From the NCBI GenBank assembly GCA_910579725.1, contig CAJTUD010000001.1, positions 1-64,000 on the forward strand: a stretch of DNA of 64,000 nucleotides, in the 5' to 3' direction. Position numbers and translations under genes: made by a program. The notes below the pieces were generated by a model that was not told the origin of the DNA, searched no databases, and worked only from the letters and a program-made list of their open reading frames with translations. Positions within the stretch are counted from its first letter, which is position 1. Each line of letters opens with the position of its first letter. The DNA is from an uncultured Oscillospiraceae bacterium (GTDB lineage: Bacteria; Bacillota; Clostridia; Oscillospirales; Oscillospiraceae). Below are positions 22,585 to 32,200 of the stretch, piece by piece.

Positions 22585-24716
22585 GAGTCATTCTCTCCTT
22601 TTTCCTCGCCGGCCTCGCTCTGACCAGCGGCATCTGTACTGCCATCGATGGGGGAGATCACCGAAAGTGTCTCATAGACGTGGCCATCGAAGAAATCATA
22701 CCGGCCCCGGCCGGAGCGCTTGACCCGGTAGAGGGCCTGGTCCGCCGAGTGGAACAGGGTGTCGTAATCGGTACCCACCATCTCCGTACGGGCGATACCC
22801 ATACTCAGGGAGATGGGGAACTGCTCGTATGTACATCCGGAAATGGCGTGATAAATACGGGAAATAATGGGCTCCAGCTCTCCCCGGTACTCCAGAAACA
22901 GCAAGAATTCATCTCCGCCCACCCGGGCCGCGATGTCCGCGCCGCGGATGCTCTCCCGCAGCTTTTCCGCCAGAAATTTCAGCACCTCGTCGCCAAAGAT
23001 ATGCCCATAGGTGTCGTTGGCGCTCTTGAAATGGTCCAGATCCACAATGGCCAGAGCAAACTGCTCATCCGGCCAGTCCGCAATCCGGTCCATGATCTGC
23101 TTTCTGGCGCTGGCGTGGTTAAGCAGGCCCGTCAGCGGATCATGGGAGGCCAGCCGCTCCAGAGCGGCCAGCTTCATCTGGGAGTCATGGATATCCACCG
23201 CCTTACCGATGGCCCCGGTATACTGGGGCGGCTCGTCGGCGCTCCAGGTAGCCCGGGCAATGATCCGCCACCAGCGCTCCTCTCCGTTCAGCACAGTTTT
23301 GCACTCATATTTCACCACCGGCTGAGCGGGCGTGGTGCCCCGCAGGACGTGAATCAGTCCCTCCATGGCTTCCTCGCCCATGATGCTCCGAACCTTTTCG
23401 CTGTTCACCGGGTCCATCTCCGTCTCCTTGAGCCCCAGGCGGTTGGCTCCCCAGGTATTGAGCGTCACGATGGGAGGATTGACGGAGTACTCGAACTGGA
23501 TCTCCTGACTCATGGCGGCGAAGAAGCTGTACTTCATCCTCTCATGCTCCAGCAGCTGCAAGGTCCGCTCGGAGGCGGAGAGCTCCTCGTAATGGTGCAT
23601 CTCCTGGGCCACGGAGCGCATCTCCAACTGGGCGGTATGGCTGGCGCCGCTGTTTTCCAGACGCTCCGCCAGCTGCCCGGCCACCTCCCGCAGAATATCC
23701 ATCAGCAGGGGGTTGAAAACGCCGCACTCGCCGTTGAGAATCATTTCCACCGCCTTCTCATGGGGATAGGCGGGCTTATAGACACGTGCACTGGTGAGCG
23801 CGTCGTACACGTCCGCCAGGGCCACAATCTGAGCTGAAATGGGAATCTCGTCCCCCTTCAGCCCGTCGGGATACCCCCGTCCGTCCCACCGCTCATGGTG
23901 CCAGCGGCAGATGTCCCGGGCCACCTTGATAAGCGGCTCGGAGCCATGAATGGGTACGGCCTCCATCATGTTGGAACCGATAACGGTATGCTCCTTCATG
24001 ATGACGAACTCCTCTTCCGTAAAGCGCCCGGGTTTGTTGAGAATTTTGCTGGGAATCGCGATCTTGCCCACGTCATGAAGGGCCGAGGCAATACTGATCA
24101 GATTGATGTCCATGGGAGAGAGCTGGTAGCAGTCAGTGGTCAGCGTCAGCCGCTGGAGGAACAGCTCCGTCAGCGTGCGGATATGCAGCACGTGCTGGCC
24201 GCTTTCCCCGTTGCGGAATTCCACAATGTGGCTGAGAATGTCGATCATGAGGGTGTTCTGGCGCTCCTTCTCATAGATCTGATCGGCCACCATGCTCACC
24301 AGCTTTTTCTGCTTGGCGTACAGCAGCGTAGTATTGACCACCCGGCGGTGCACCACCAGAGCGTTGAAGGGACGGGTGATAAAATCCGTCACCCCCAGAT
24401 TATATGCCCGTTCAACATGGGAGGGAGCGGTTTCGGCGGAGATCATGATAACGGGAATATCCTCAATCCAGTTATTCCGGTTCATGACGGTCAGCACCTC
24501 GAAGCCGTCCATCTCCGGCATCACAATGTCCAGCAGAAGCAGGTCAATCTCCATGCGGTGCTTCTGGATGGCGCTGACTGCCTCCACGCCGTTTTCAGCT
24601 TCCAGAATTTCATACTCCTCCCCCAGCATATCCGCCAGAATGGAGCGGTTCATTTCAGAATCGTCCGCAATCAAAATTCGCTGCTTGCGCGTATGTTCTC
24701 TGTTGATAGAAGTCAC
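22581..24716 (-). CDS. Response regulator with REC, HD-GYP and GGDEF domains
   Basis: A 711-residue cyclic-di-GMP enzyme. A receiver domain (about 12-130, phosphoacceptor Asp63 in LLLDIVMPEMDG) is followed by an HD-GYP phosphodiesterase domain (about 150-345; HD at 214-215 in ALHDVGK, HHERWDGRGYP at 273-283), a PAS-like region (about 395-530), and a GGDEF diguanylate cyclase domain with intact GGDEF at 600-604 and an inhibitory-site RGAD at 591-594. Both catalytic domains look complete, so the protein may both make and break c-di-GMP. The start is the GTG at 24716, just before the receiver. An ATG at 24758 lies only about 16 nt after the predicted transcription start and has no ribosome site. 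It is the first gene of the operon with the HPt and hybrid kinase genes. Confidence 0.92.
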   Translation of the reverse strand: MTSINREHTRKQRILIADDSEMNRSILADMLGEEYEILEAENGVEAVSAIQKHRMEIDLLLLDIVMPEMDGFEVLTVMNRNNWIEDIPVIMISAETAPSHVERAYNLGVTDFITRPFNALVVHRRVVNTTLLYAKQKKLVSMVADQIYEKERQNTLMIDILSHIVEFRNGESGQHVLHIRTLTELFLQRLTLTTDCYQLSPMDINLISIASALHDVGKIAIPSKILNKPGRFTEEEFVIMKEHTVIGSNMMEAVPIHGSEPLIKVARDICRWHHERWDGRGYPDGLKGDEIPISAQIVALADVYDALTSARVYKPAYPHEKAVEMILNGECGVFNPLLMDILREVAGQLAERLENSGASHTAQLEMRSVAQEMHHYEELSASERTLQLLEHERMKYSFFAAMSQEIQFEYSVNPPIVTLNTWGANRLGLKETEMDPVNSEKVRSIMGEEAMEGLIHVLRGTTPAQPVVKYECKTVLNGEERWWRIIARATWSADEPPQYTGAIGKAVDIHDSQMKLAALERLASHDPLTGLLNHASARKQIMDRIADWPDEQFALAIVDLDHFKSANDTYGHIFGDEVLKFLAEKLRESIRGADIAARVGGDEFLLFLEYRGELEPIISRIYHAISGCTYEQFPISLSMGIARTEMVGTDYDTLFHSADQALYRVKRSGRGRYDFFDGHVYETLSVISPIDGSTDAAGQSEAGEEKGENDS

Positions 24717-24780
24717 ATCCCTTCTGATAGCGGCCGCGCTCCGGCGGGGCGCGGCCATAAGGTATACCCGTGGCTTATAT

Positions 24781-24809
24781 ATTATAGCAGACTTTTTCCA
24801 CGGCGGCAA
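24781..24809 (-). promoter_or_regulatory. Promoter of the c-di-GMP signalling operon
   Basis: On the minus strand TTGCCG (24804-24809) and TATAAT (24781-24786) are separated by 17 nt. Confidence 0.8.
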
Positions 24810-24831
24810 GAAGGGAGCGAGGAAATTTTCA

Positions 24832-24861
24832 CAGAAAAGGAGGGGCTGAAACGCCCCTCCT
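24832..24861 (-). terminator. Terminator of the cysteine desulfidase-like gene
   Basis: A 9-bp stem (24838-24846 and 24853-24861) directly after the stop codon is followed on the minus strand by TTTTCTGTG. Confidence 0.85.
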
Positions 24862-24862
24862 T

Positions 24863-26158
24863 TCATTCTCCGGTACATCCCGTCATGATCCGGATGATTT
24901 CTTTGTCTGTTTCCCGCATCCCCAGGCGGCCCAGACGGCCGATATTGGCGATGGTTTCCTCCACACCTTTGGTAACGATGCCCTCGCCGCCCCGGAACTG
25001 CTGGCCGCTGCGGAACATATGGTAGCCCAGCACCCCTGCGTCCACCGCCGCGGCAATCTTGGCCGCGCAGGAGGGCTTCGCTCCGTCGCAGATCATGCCG
25101 GAAATGGTGGCCAGAGCGTTGACCAAGGTGTGGGCCACCTCCCGGCATCCCCCGCCGTGGAGATAGGCAATGGCACCTCCGGCAGCGCACCCGGCGCTGA
25201 CCGCGCCGCAGTAGGCACTCAGCCGTCCGATTCCAGTCTTCATGTGGATGGTCAGCAAATCGCTGAGTGTCACAGCGCGGATCAGCTTTTCCTGACTCAC
25301 CCCCAGCTCCCGGGCATACACCACCACGGGGACGGAGGCGGTGAGGCCTTGGTTGCCGCTGCCGGAAACAATGATGACCGGCATCTCACATCCGCTCATC
25401 CGCGCGTCGGACCCCGCGGCGGCCATATACCGGGCCCGGACCTTCACGTCCTCGCCATAGTACTCCCGCAGCACCTTGCCGATATTGGCCCCCCAGTCCC
25501 GGGCCATGCCCTCCTGGGCGATAGCCCAGTTGTAGGAAATCTGCCGCTCCACGATCTCCCTGACGTCTTCCGCATCCATTGTATCCGCAAAATCCACAAT
25601 GGCATCCACAGAGAGGCATCCTCGATCTGTTAATCCACTGGCCGCTGCCCCGGCGGCCACCACCGCGCCGCATTTGAGCAGAATTTCCCCGTTCTTCTCA
25701 ATGTGGACAATATTGGTATGATAATCCGCGAGGCGCAGCCGCACCTGGTCCTCCCCTGCCCACAGCGTCAGAGTGATCTCAAAGATCACATCCCCTTCCG
25801 CTGGCCTGACTTTGATCTCATGGCCGGACAGGTAGTCCCGGATGGCCGCCTTCTGTTCCCCGGTCACAGCGGAAATGACCTCCAGAATTTTTCCCGCGTC
25901 CCCAGCCACGGCCCCGGCGGCGGCTGCCGCCTCAATACCCTTGAGCCCGCCGGTGTTGGGCACCACGACGCTCTTTACATTTTTAATGATATTCCCGCTG
26001 GCCTCTACCAGAATTCTCTCTGGAAGCCGGCCCAGAACCTCCCGGGCCTTGGCCGCGCCATAGGCAATGGCGATGGGCTCCGTACAGCCCATGGCGGGCA
26101 CCAGCTCCTCCCGGAGAATCTGGACGAAATGGCGATAACGGGGATCGGTCCTTTCCAT
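24863..26158 (-). CDS. L-cysteine desulfidase-like protein (CyuA / UPF0597 family)
   Basis: A 431-residue cytoplasmic protein of the UPF0597/CyuA family, related to the alpha subunit of iron-sulfur L-serine dehydratases. Family members break L-cysteine down to pyruvate, ammonia and sulfide. The iron-sulfur cysteines are visible: GCTEP with Cys25, then GCREV and CDGAKPSC near the C-terminus, together with SGSGNQG and KTGIGRLSAYCG. The ATG at 26158 has GAGAGGAG upstream, and the longer reading to 26206 overlaps the promoter. It is monocistronic with a strong promoter and a terminator. L-serine remains a possible alternative substrate. No cysteine transporter or regulator is adjacent. Confidence 0.88.
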   Translation of the reverse strand: MERTDPRYRHFVQILREELVPAMGCTEPIAIAYGAAKAREVLGRLPERILVEASGNIIKNVKSVVVPNTGGLKGIEAAAAAGAVAGDAGKILEVISAVTGEQKAAIRDYLSGHEIKVRPAEGDVIFEITLTLWAGEDQVRLRLADYHTNIVHIEKNGEILLKCGAVVAAGAAASGLTDRGCLSVDAIVDFADTMDAEDVREIVERQISYNWAIAQEGMARDWGANIGKVLREYYGEDVKVRARYMAAAGSDARMSGCEMPVIIVSGSGNQGLTASVPVVVYARELGVSQEKLIRAVTLSDLLTIHMKTGIGRLSAYCGAVSAGCAAGGAIAYLHGGGCREVAHTLVNALATISGMICDGAKPSCAAKIAAAVDAGVLGYHMFRSGQQFRGGEGIVTKGVEETIANIGRLGRLGMRETDKEIIRIMTGCTGE

Positions 26159-26196
26159 GGCGGTTCTCCTCTCTGTCCGGCAAAATAGCTGATAAA

Positions 26197-26225
26197 AGTG
26201 TAACATTTGCCGGGATGTTTGTCAA
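26197..26225 (-). promoter_or_regulatory. Promoter of the cysteine desulfidase-like gene
   Basis: On the minus strand a consensus TTGACA (26220-26225) is followed after 17 nt by TACACT (26197-26202). Confidence 0.8.
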
Positions 26226-26402
26226 GATGCGTCAAATTCCTTTGTTCCGGAACACAGGCTGTAATATTCAGTGCAAAAGAACACGGCCTCACCCAGCATA
26301 AAGCGTTTTGTCAAATGCTTTTTTGAGTTATTGACGCAAACTTTTTTAATACGGCGGAAAACAGGCGGGCTCACAATGCGCCTGTGGACGATTAAAAGCC
26401 GT

Positions 26403-26534
26403 TTTTTATGGGTTCTTAAAGAAAATATCAGAGCAAGACATTTTTACGAACGACTTGGTTTTTCACTAACTGACAAATTTATAGATAATATCGGTGATAA
26501 AGATTTGCGAGAAGTCCAATATATCTACTCAGTT
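26403..26534 (+). pseudogene. C-terminal remnant of a GNAT acetyltransferase
   Basis: In one frame this stretch reads LWVLKENIRARHFYERLGF and then DKDLREVQYIYSV, the classic acetyl-CoA-binding end of GNAT N-acetyltransferases (V-x-x-x-N-x-x-A-x-x-F-Y-E-x-x-G-F). The N-terminal two thirds of such a gene are missing; the sequence upstream shows no family resemblance and no start with a ribosome site. It is markedly AT-rich compared with its neighbours, which suggests a decayed, horizontally acquired gene. The 121-codon ORF around it (26271-26636) is probably not functional. Confidence 0.7.
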
Positions 26535-26612
26535 TGCGAAATCAGCACTTTGCCAGGAAGTTGCAGAGAGCAAAAATCGGTAGTTGTGGAAATGAGCAAA
26601 CCAAAATCCAAA

Positions 26613-26653
26613 ACAGGGCGGCGGGGTATGTGCTGACAATCCCGCCGCCCTGT
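26613..26653. terminator. GC-rich hairpin downstream of the GNAT remnant
   Basis: A perfect 13-bp stem (ACAGGGCGGCGGG and its complement) with a 15-nt loop. On the minus strand it is followed by TTTTGGATTTTGG; on the plus strand there is no T run. It may be a relic terminator of the decayed gene or of transcription towards it. Confidence 0.5.
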
Positions 26654-26807
26654 CTGTTACCGTGTTTTCCACCTGAATCTGCACTTTTTCAAAAGTTTCT
26701 CACAACTTCGGATGTCCAAATCAATACATCAAAGCAAATTCAAAGAAAAGCATGCATGCCAAATGGATTTGTGGCAATCCTAAGCGCAGTAAAGGAGTGA
26801 TGCGCTT

Positions 26808-28049
26808 ATGCCAAGCGAAACGCGGCTGAAAACCGGACTGCACAACACCTCGGAAATCGGACGTCTGAAAAAGGTAATGCTCCACCGCCCTGGCCAGGAG
26901 CTGGAGAATCTGATGCCGGAATATCTGGAGCGGCTGCTGTTCGACGATATCCCCTATCTGAAAGTGGCCCAGGCGGAACACGACGCTTTTGCCCAATGCC
27001 TGCGAGAAAACGGAGCGGATGTGGTATATCTGAAAGATCTGGTGGAGGAAACCATTGCCGGACCGGAGCTCCGGCAGGAATTGACAGAACAGTTTCTGGA
27101 CGAAGCGGGGCTGGAAAATCACCGGATTCGGGAAATCCTCCGGAATTATTTTGACTCCATGGATCCGGGAAACCTGGTGGACGCCATGATGGCCGGCGTC
27201 CGCAAGAGCGACGTGCGGGGCTTTGAGACCGGCAAGCTGGCGGACTATCTCAGCTTCCGGTCCGACGGCTATCCCTTTCTCATTGATCCCATGCCCAATC
27301 TGTATTTCACCCGGGACCCTTTCGCTACCATTGGCACCGGAGTATCCCTCCACCGGATGCACACGGTGACGCGGAACCGGGAAACGCTGTTCGGCAAATT
27401 CATCTTTCAATATCATCCGGAATACAAGGACGCGCCCAAATGGTATGACCGGGGAGAAAACAGCTCTCTGGAAGGCGGGGATATTCTGATCTTGTCGCCC
27501 AAGGTAATCGCTGTGGGTATTTCTCAGCGGACAGAGGAGGACAGCATCGACAAATTTGCTCACACGGTGCTGTCCATCAGCAAGACATTTCAGAAAATTC
27601 TGGCCTTCAACATCCCCAAAACCCGCAGCTTCATGCATCTGGACACAGTGTTCACCATGGTAGACCGCGACAAGTTCACTGTCCACCCCAATATTCTCCA
27701 TGAGATCACGGTGTACGTCATGGAACTTTCAGAGGGCAAGGTCCGCATCCGGGAGGAACAGGGCCGGTTGGAGGATATCCTGAAAGAGCACCTGGAGCTG
27801 GAGGAAGTAACGCTTATCAAATGCGGTTCCAACAGTCCCATTGATGCTGCCCGGGAGCAGTGGAGCGACGGAAGCAACACTCTGGCCATCGCCCCCGGCG
27901 AGGTGATTGTTTATGAGCGCAACTATGTCACCAATCAAATTCTGAAGGACAACGGAATCACTGTGCACACCATTCCATGCAGCGAACTCAGCCGCGGACG
28001 CGGCGGTCCCAGGTGCATGTCCATGCCCTTTGTGAGAGAAGATCTGTAA
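26808..28049 (+). CDS. arcA: Arginine deiminase
   Basis: Arginine deiminase hydrolyses L-arginine to citrulline and ammonia in the cytoplasm, the first step of the ATP-yielding arginine deiminase pathway. The 413-residue protein has the family motifs: FTRDPF and the LEGGD-like SSLEGGDILIL segment, HLDTVFTMVD (catalytic His and substrate Asp), and the terminal GGPRCMSMP with the nucleophile Cys403. AAGGAGTG lies upstream of the ATG. It is followed after 52 bp by an ornithine carbamoyltransferase. Carbamate kinase (arcC) and the arginine/ornithine antiporter (arcD) are not in the window. Confidence 0.96.
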   Translation: MPSETRLKTGLHNTSEIGRLKKVMLHRPGQELENLMPEYLERLLFDDIPYLKVAQAEHDAFAQCLRENGADVVYLKDLVEETIAGPELRQELTEQFLDEAGLENHRIREILRNYFDSMDPGNLVDAMMAGVRKSDVRGFETGKLADYLSFRSDGYPFLIDPMPNLYFTRDPFATIGTGVSLHRMHTVTRNRETLFGKFIFQYHPEYKDAPKWYDRGENSSLEGGDILILSPKVIAVGISQRTEEDSIDKFAHTVLSISKTFQKILAFNIPKTRSFMHLDTVFTMVDRDKFTVHPNILHEITVYVMELSEGKVRIREEQGRLEDILKEHLELEEVTLIKCGSNSPIDAAREQWSDGSNTLAIAPGEVIVYERNYVTNQILKDNGITVHTIPCSELSRGRGGPRCMSMPFVREDL

Positions 28050-28101
28050 TTCTCTCCAAAGAATCATCCCCCAATACAATTCATCAAAAAGGAGAACATC
28101 A

Positions 28102-29100
28102 ATGGCAATCAATCTCAAAGGCAGATCCTTCCTTACCCTCATGGACCTCACTCCTCAGGAAATCCGTTACCTGCTGGATCTGGGCCACGATCTGAAGAGC
28201 AAGCGCCGGGCCGGAGTCTGCGAGCCCACTCTGAAAGGCAAGCACATCGTCCTGCTCTTTGAAAAGACCTCCACCCGCACCCGCTGTTCCTTCGAGGTGG
28301 CCGCCACTCAGGAGGGGGCTCACGTCACCTACCTGGATGCCGGCAGCAGCCAGATGGGCAAGAAGGAGAGCATGGAAGATACCGCCAAGGTACTGGGCCG
28401 CTTCTTTGACGGCATCGAATACCGGGGCTTTGATCAGAAGGTGGTGGAAGATCTGGCAAAATTCTCCGGCGTGCCGGTCTGGAACGGTCTTACGGATGCG
28501 GATCATCCCACGCAGATTCTGGCGGATATGATGACCATCGAAGAGCACTGCGCCAAGCCCCTCAAGGATGTGAAAGTGGTTTTCCCCGGCGATGTACGCA
28601 ACAACATGTGCTATGCCTGGATGTACGGCTGTGCCAAAATGGGCATGCACTTTGTAGGTCTGGGGCCCCAGGAACTGGCCAACGGCGTGGATCAGGCGGT
28701 ACTGCGGCAGGTCCAGGAAGTTGCCCGGCAGACCGGGGCCACCATCGAAATTACCAGCGATGAGAACACCCTCACCGGCGCGGACGTGATTTATGGCGAT
28801 ATCTGGGCCTCCATGGGCGAGGAGGCTCTGATCCCCGAGCGGGCAAAGCTGCTGACTCCCTACCGCGTCACAGAACAAACCCTGGAGCGCACCGGAAACC
28901 GGAATGTGCTCTATCTCCACTGCCTGCCTTCCTTCCACGACTTTGAAACCAAACTGGCCAAGGAGTGGAAAGACAAGGGCGTGGACATCCGTGAAGTGAC
29001 GGACGAGGTTTTCCGGGGTCCCCACTCCGTGGTCTTTGACGAGGCGGAAAACCGAATGCACTCCATTAAGGCCGTACTGGTGGCCACCATTGGGTGCTGA
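28102..29100 (+). CDS. arcB: Ornithine carbamoyltransferase
   Basis: A 332-residue ornithine carbamoyltransferase, which interconverts ornithine plus carbamoyl phosphate with citrulline. Motifs are STRTR at 57-61 (carbamoyl phosphate loop), DHPTQILADM in the middle, and HCLPSF near the C-terminus (ornithine side). AAAGGAG stands 8 nt before the ATG. Because it follows arcA, it probably runs in the catabolic direction, citrulline to carbamoyl phosphate; an anabolic argF role cannot be excluded from sequence. Its stop codon sits in a weak AT-rich hairpin (29100-29120), and no strong terminator on the plus strand was found. Confidence 0.95.
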   Translation: MAINLKGRSFLTLMDLTPQEIRYLLDLGHDLKSKRRAGVCEPTLKGKHIVLLFEKTSTRTRCSFEVAATQEGAHVTYLDAGSSQMGKKESMEDTAKVLGRFFDGIEYRGFDQKVVEDLAKFSGVPVWNGLTDADHPTQILADMMTIEEHCAKPLKDVKVVFPGDVRNNMCYAWMYGCAKMGMHFVGLGPQELANGVDQAVLRQVQEVARQTGATIEITSDENTLTGADVIYGDIWASMGEEALIPERAKLLTPYRVTEQTLERTGNRNVLYLHCLPSFHDFETKLAKEWKDKGVDIREVTDEVFRGPHSVVFDEAENRMHSIKAVLVATIGC

Positions 29101-29193
29101 TACTTTTTCAAAAAAAGTATTCAGAAGGAAAGGGAATACGCTCCGGAAACCGCGATACTTCCAAGCTTTTCGCACAGCGGCTTTTCCCTGAGC

Positions 29194-29228
29194 AAAAAAC
29201 GCCGGCCGGCCGCATAATGCGGCCGGCC
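29194..29228 (-). terminator. Intrinsic terminator of mfd
   Basis: A 12-bp GC-rich inverted repeat (29204-29215 and 29217-29228; realistically a 10-bp stem with a 5-nt loop) lies 9 bp past the mfd stop and is followed on the minus strand by a TTTTTT run. Confidence 0.85.
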
Positions 29229-29236
29229 AGCATATA

Positions 29237-32200
29237 TCAAAGGGGTTGCTCTTCCTGATTCTCCCTGCGGCTCTCCCGGGCCAGCCGCAGGTCCTCCGTC
29301 AAAGCCAGAGCGGTTTCCAGCACCGGTTCTTTGGGTTGAAGGGTGAGGGTCAGGGCAGGAACATCTCCGGCGTTAACCACCAGACGGCGGCGATACTTGG
29401 CACTGGTGACAAGGGCGGCGATGGCCTCCGCATCAAAGTCCGCCAGGACAAAGCGGATTTGCCGCTCCTTCTGGGAGATATCGCTGATTCCCCCCTGAGC
29501 CGCACTGGCCCGGAGCAGCGCCACGTCCAGAAGCGCATAGACGGACTTGGGAGGGTCGCCGTAGCGATCCATCAGTTCGTCCAGCAAATCTGAGGCATCT
29601 GCCTCGCTGCGGATAGCCGCGATCCGGCGATAGAGGTCCATCCTCTGCTGGTTGGAGGATACATAGCCGCCGGGAATATGGGCGGAGACCGCCAGATCGG
29701 CGGAACACTCCACCACCGTCTTTTTTTTCTCTCCTTTTTCTTCCAGCACCGCCTCCTCCAGCAGCTGGAGGTACATATCATAGCCCACGGTCATCATATA
29801 CCCCGATTGCTCCGCGCCCAACAGGTTCCCTGCTCCCCGGATTTCCAGATCCCGCATGGCGATCTTGAATCCGGAGCCGAACTCCACATACTCCCGGATG
29901 GCGGTAAGGCGCTTGCTGGCAATTTCCGAGAGGACCTTGCCGGGACGATAGGTCATGTAGGCGTATGCCCGGCGGGCACTGCGGCCTATGCGGCCCCGAA
30001 TTTGGTGAAGCTGGGCCAGTCCCATCCTGTCCGCGTCTTCGATGATAAGGGTGTTGACATTGGCAATGTCAATGCCGGTTTCGATAATGGTCGTGCAGAC
30101 CATAACCTGGGCCTCTCCCTCCACCATCTGCTGCATGACGGCACTCAGCTGCTTTTCATCCATACGCCCATGGCCGGTCACAACCCGGGCGTCCTCCCCT
30201 ATCAGCCGCCGGATCTGAGCGGCGGTGGTATCGATAGACTCCACCCGGTTGTGGAGATAATAAACCTGTCCTCCCCGGTCAATTTCCCGGCGCATGGCGT
30301 CGCCAATAATCCCCCAGTCATGCTCAATGACATAGGTCTGCACAGGCTGCCGGTTCTGGGGAGGCTCCTCCAGAGTGGACATGTCCCGGATGCCGGAAAG
30401 CGCCATGTTCAGCGTCCGGGGAATGGGCGTGGCGGAAAGGGTGAGCACATCCACCTGCCGGCTCATTTCTTTCAGTTTCTCCTTATGGGAAACGCCGAAG
30501 CGCTGCTCCTCGTCCACCACCAGCAGCCCCAGGTCCTTGAAGGATGCAGCCACATCCTTCTGAATCAGCTTGTGGGTGCCGATGAGCAGATCCACTTTTC
30601 CGTTCCGCAGGTCTGCCAGAATCTGCCGGACCTGTCCCGGAGTCTGAAAGCGGCTGAGGACCCGAATCTCCACTGGGAAGGACCGGAACCGGTTGCAGGC
30701 GGTGTTGAAGTGCTGCTGGGCCAGGACGGTGGTGGGGGCCAGGATAGCTGCCTGTTTGCCGTCCAGAATACATTTCATCACCGCCCGGAGAGCCACCTCT
30801 GTTTTGCCGTATCCCACATCACCGCACAGAAGCCGGTCCATGGGCACCGGCCGCTCCATGTCTTTTTTGATCTCTGCGATGCACCGCAGCTGGTCTTCTG
30901 TCTCCACATAGTCAAAGGCCTCCTCGAATTCCAGCTGCCATGGAGAGTCGGGAGAGAAGGCAAAACCGGGCTGCCGCTGCCGTTGTGCGTACAGGGCGAT
31001 AAGTCCTTTGGCCAGATCCTTTACGGCAGCCTTGGCCTTGCTCCTCTGTTTGTGCCAATCAGCACCGCCCAGCTTGTTGAGCTTGGCCGCGTGAACCTCC
31101 CCGTCGCTGCCCAGACCGCCGCCGCCGATATATTTGCTGACCTGGTCCAATCCTGTGGCGGGAACGTACAGGCAGTCTCCTCCGGCATAGGCAATTTTGA
31201 TATAGTCCTTCTCCACGCCGTCCACCGGCATTTTCCGAATCCCTTCAAAGCGGCCTACTCCATGCGCCGAATGGACCACCAGATCTCCCACGGACAGGTC
31301 GGCGTAACTGAGAATCTTTTGCCGGTTGTCTTTTTTCTGCTTGCGGGCAGGCTGCTTTCCAGCAGTCCGGGCAGTGAGCTGTCCCTCGGTAAGCACCACC
31401 AGAGACACCTGGGGATACTCTGCCCCAGCGGACAGGGCTCCTATGGATACCCGGACTTCTCCCGGTCCAGGCATCTCTCCGCAGGAGAGATCCAGCGCCG
31501 TAGGGATGTCCCTGTCAAACAGCATCCGCTGGAGGCTCCTGGCCCGGGCAGCACTGCCGCAAAGCAGCAGCGTCCGGCAGCCGCTCTCGCGGTAGTGGGC
31601 GATATCTGCGGCAGCGGTCTCCACGCTGCCGCCATAAGCGCTCAGCTGCTTGGCGCTGATAGAGAGAAGTGTCCTGGGCGGCAAGGGATAGCGGGAGGTG
31701 GGCAGAGATTCCAGCATGCAGAGGGCAAAGTTCCCCAGTTTCTCCAGCCACTCGCTCTGACTGAGCAGCAGAGCGGTGAGGTCCCCATCCTTTTCTCCCG
31801 CGGCCAGCAGGGATTCTGTGTCCTCCCTTGCCTGCCACAGCACATTTTTCACCCGCTCCCCCACCCGGCCCGTCTCGCTGACGCAGAGAAGAGTGGTGCT
31901 GGGGAAGTAGTCAAAGACGGCAGCTTTCTCCGCCCCTGGCAGCAGCTCCACAGCGGGCAGCAGCAGCGCATTGTTCAGATTTTTTGTCCGGCGCTGGGTA
32001 AGGATGTCAAAGGCGCCCATGGAATCTATCTCATCATCAAAAAACTCGCACCGGACCGGCTCCTCCATCAGAGGAGAGAATACATCCAGAATGCCTCCCC
32101 GCAAAGCAAACTGGCCCACACCCTCCACTTGGTCAGCCCGGCTGTAACCGGCTTCCACCAGACGGCCAGGAAGCGCCTCCAGGTCGTAGCGGCCACCGGT

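Larger units (their letters stand above)
26159..26807. other. Intergenic region holding gene debris upstream of arcA
   Basis: This 649-bp region contains the cysteine desulfidase promoter, the GNAT remnant, a perfect 13-bp hairpin at 26613-26653, and an AT-rich leader before arcA that includes the palindrome GCATGCATGC near 26749. I found no convincing sigma-A promoter or ArgR box for arcA. The local base composition is unlike the flanking genes. Confidence 0.6.

Noticed and set aside
24717..25190. N-terminal extension of the GGDEF/HD-GYP gene
   Set aside because: It would run through the promoter at 24781-24809 and antisense to the neighbouring gene; the receiver domain begins right after the GTG at 24716.
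26271..26636. 121-codon ORF containing the GNAT motif as an intact gene
   Set aside because: Only the C-terminal third of a GNAT protein is present, the flanking residues are unrelated, and there is no ribosome site, so it is listed as a remnant.
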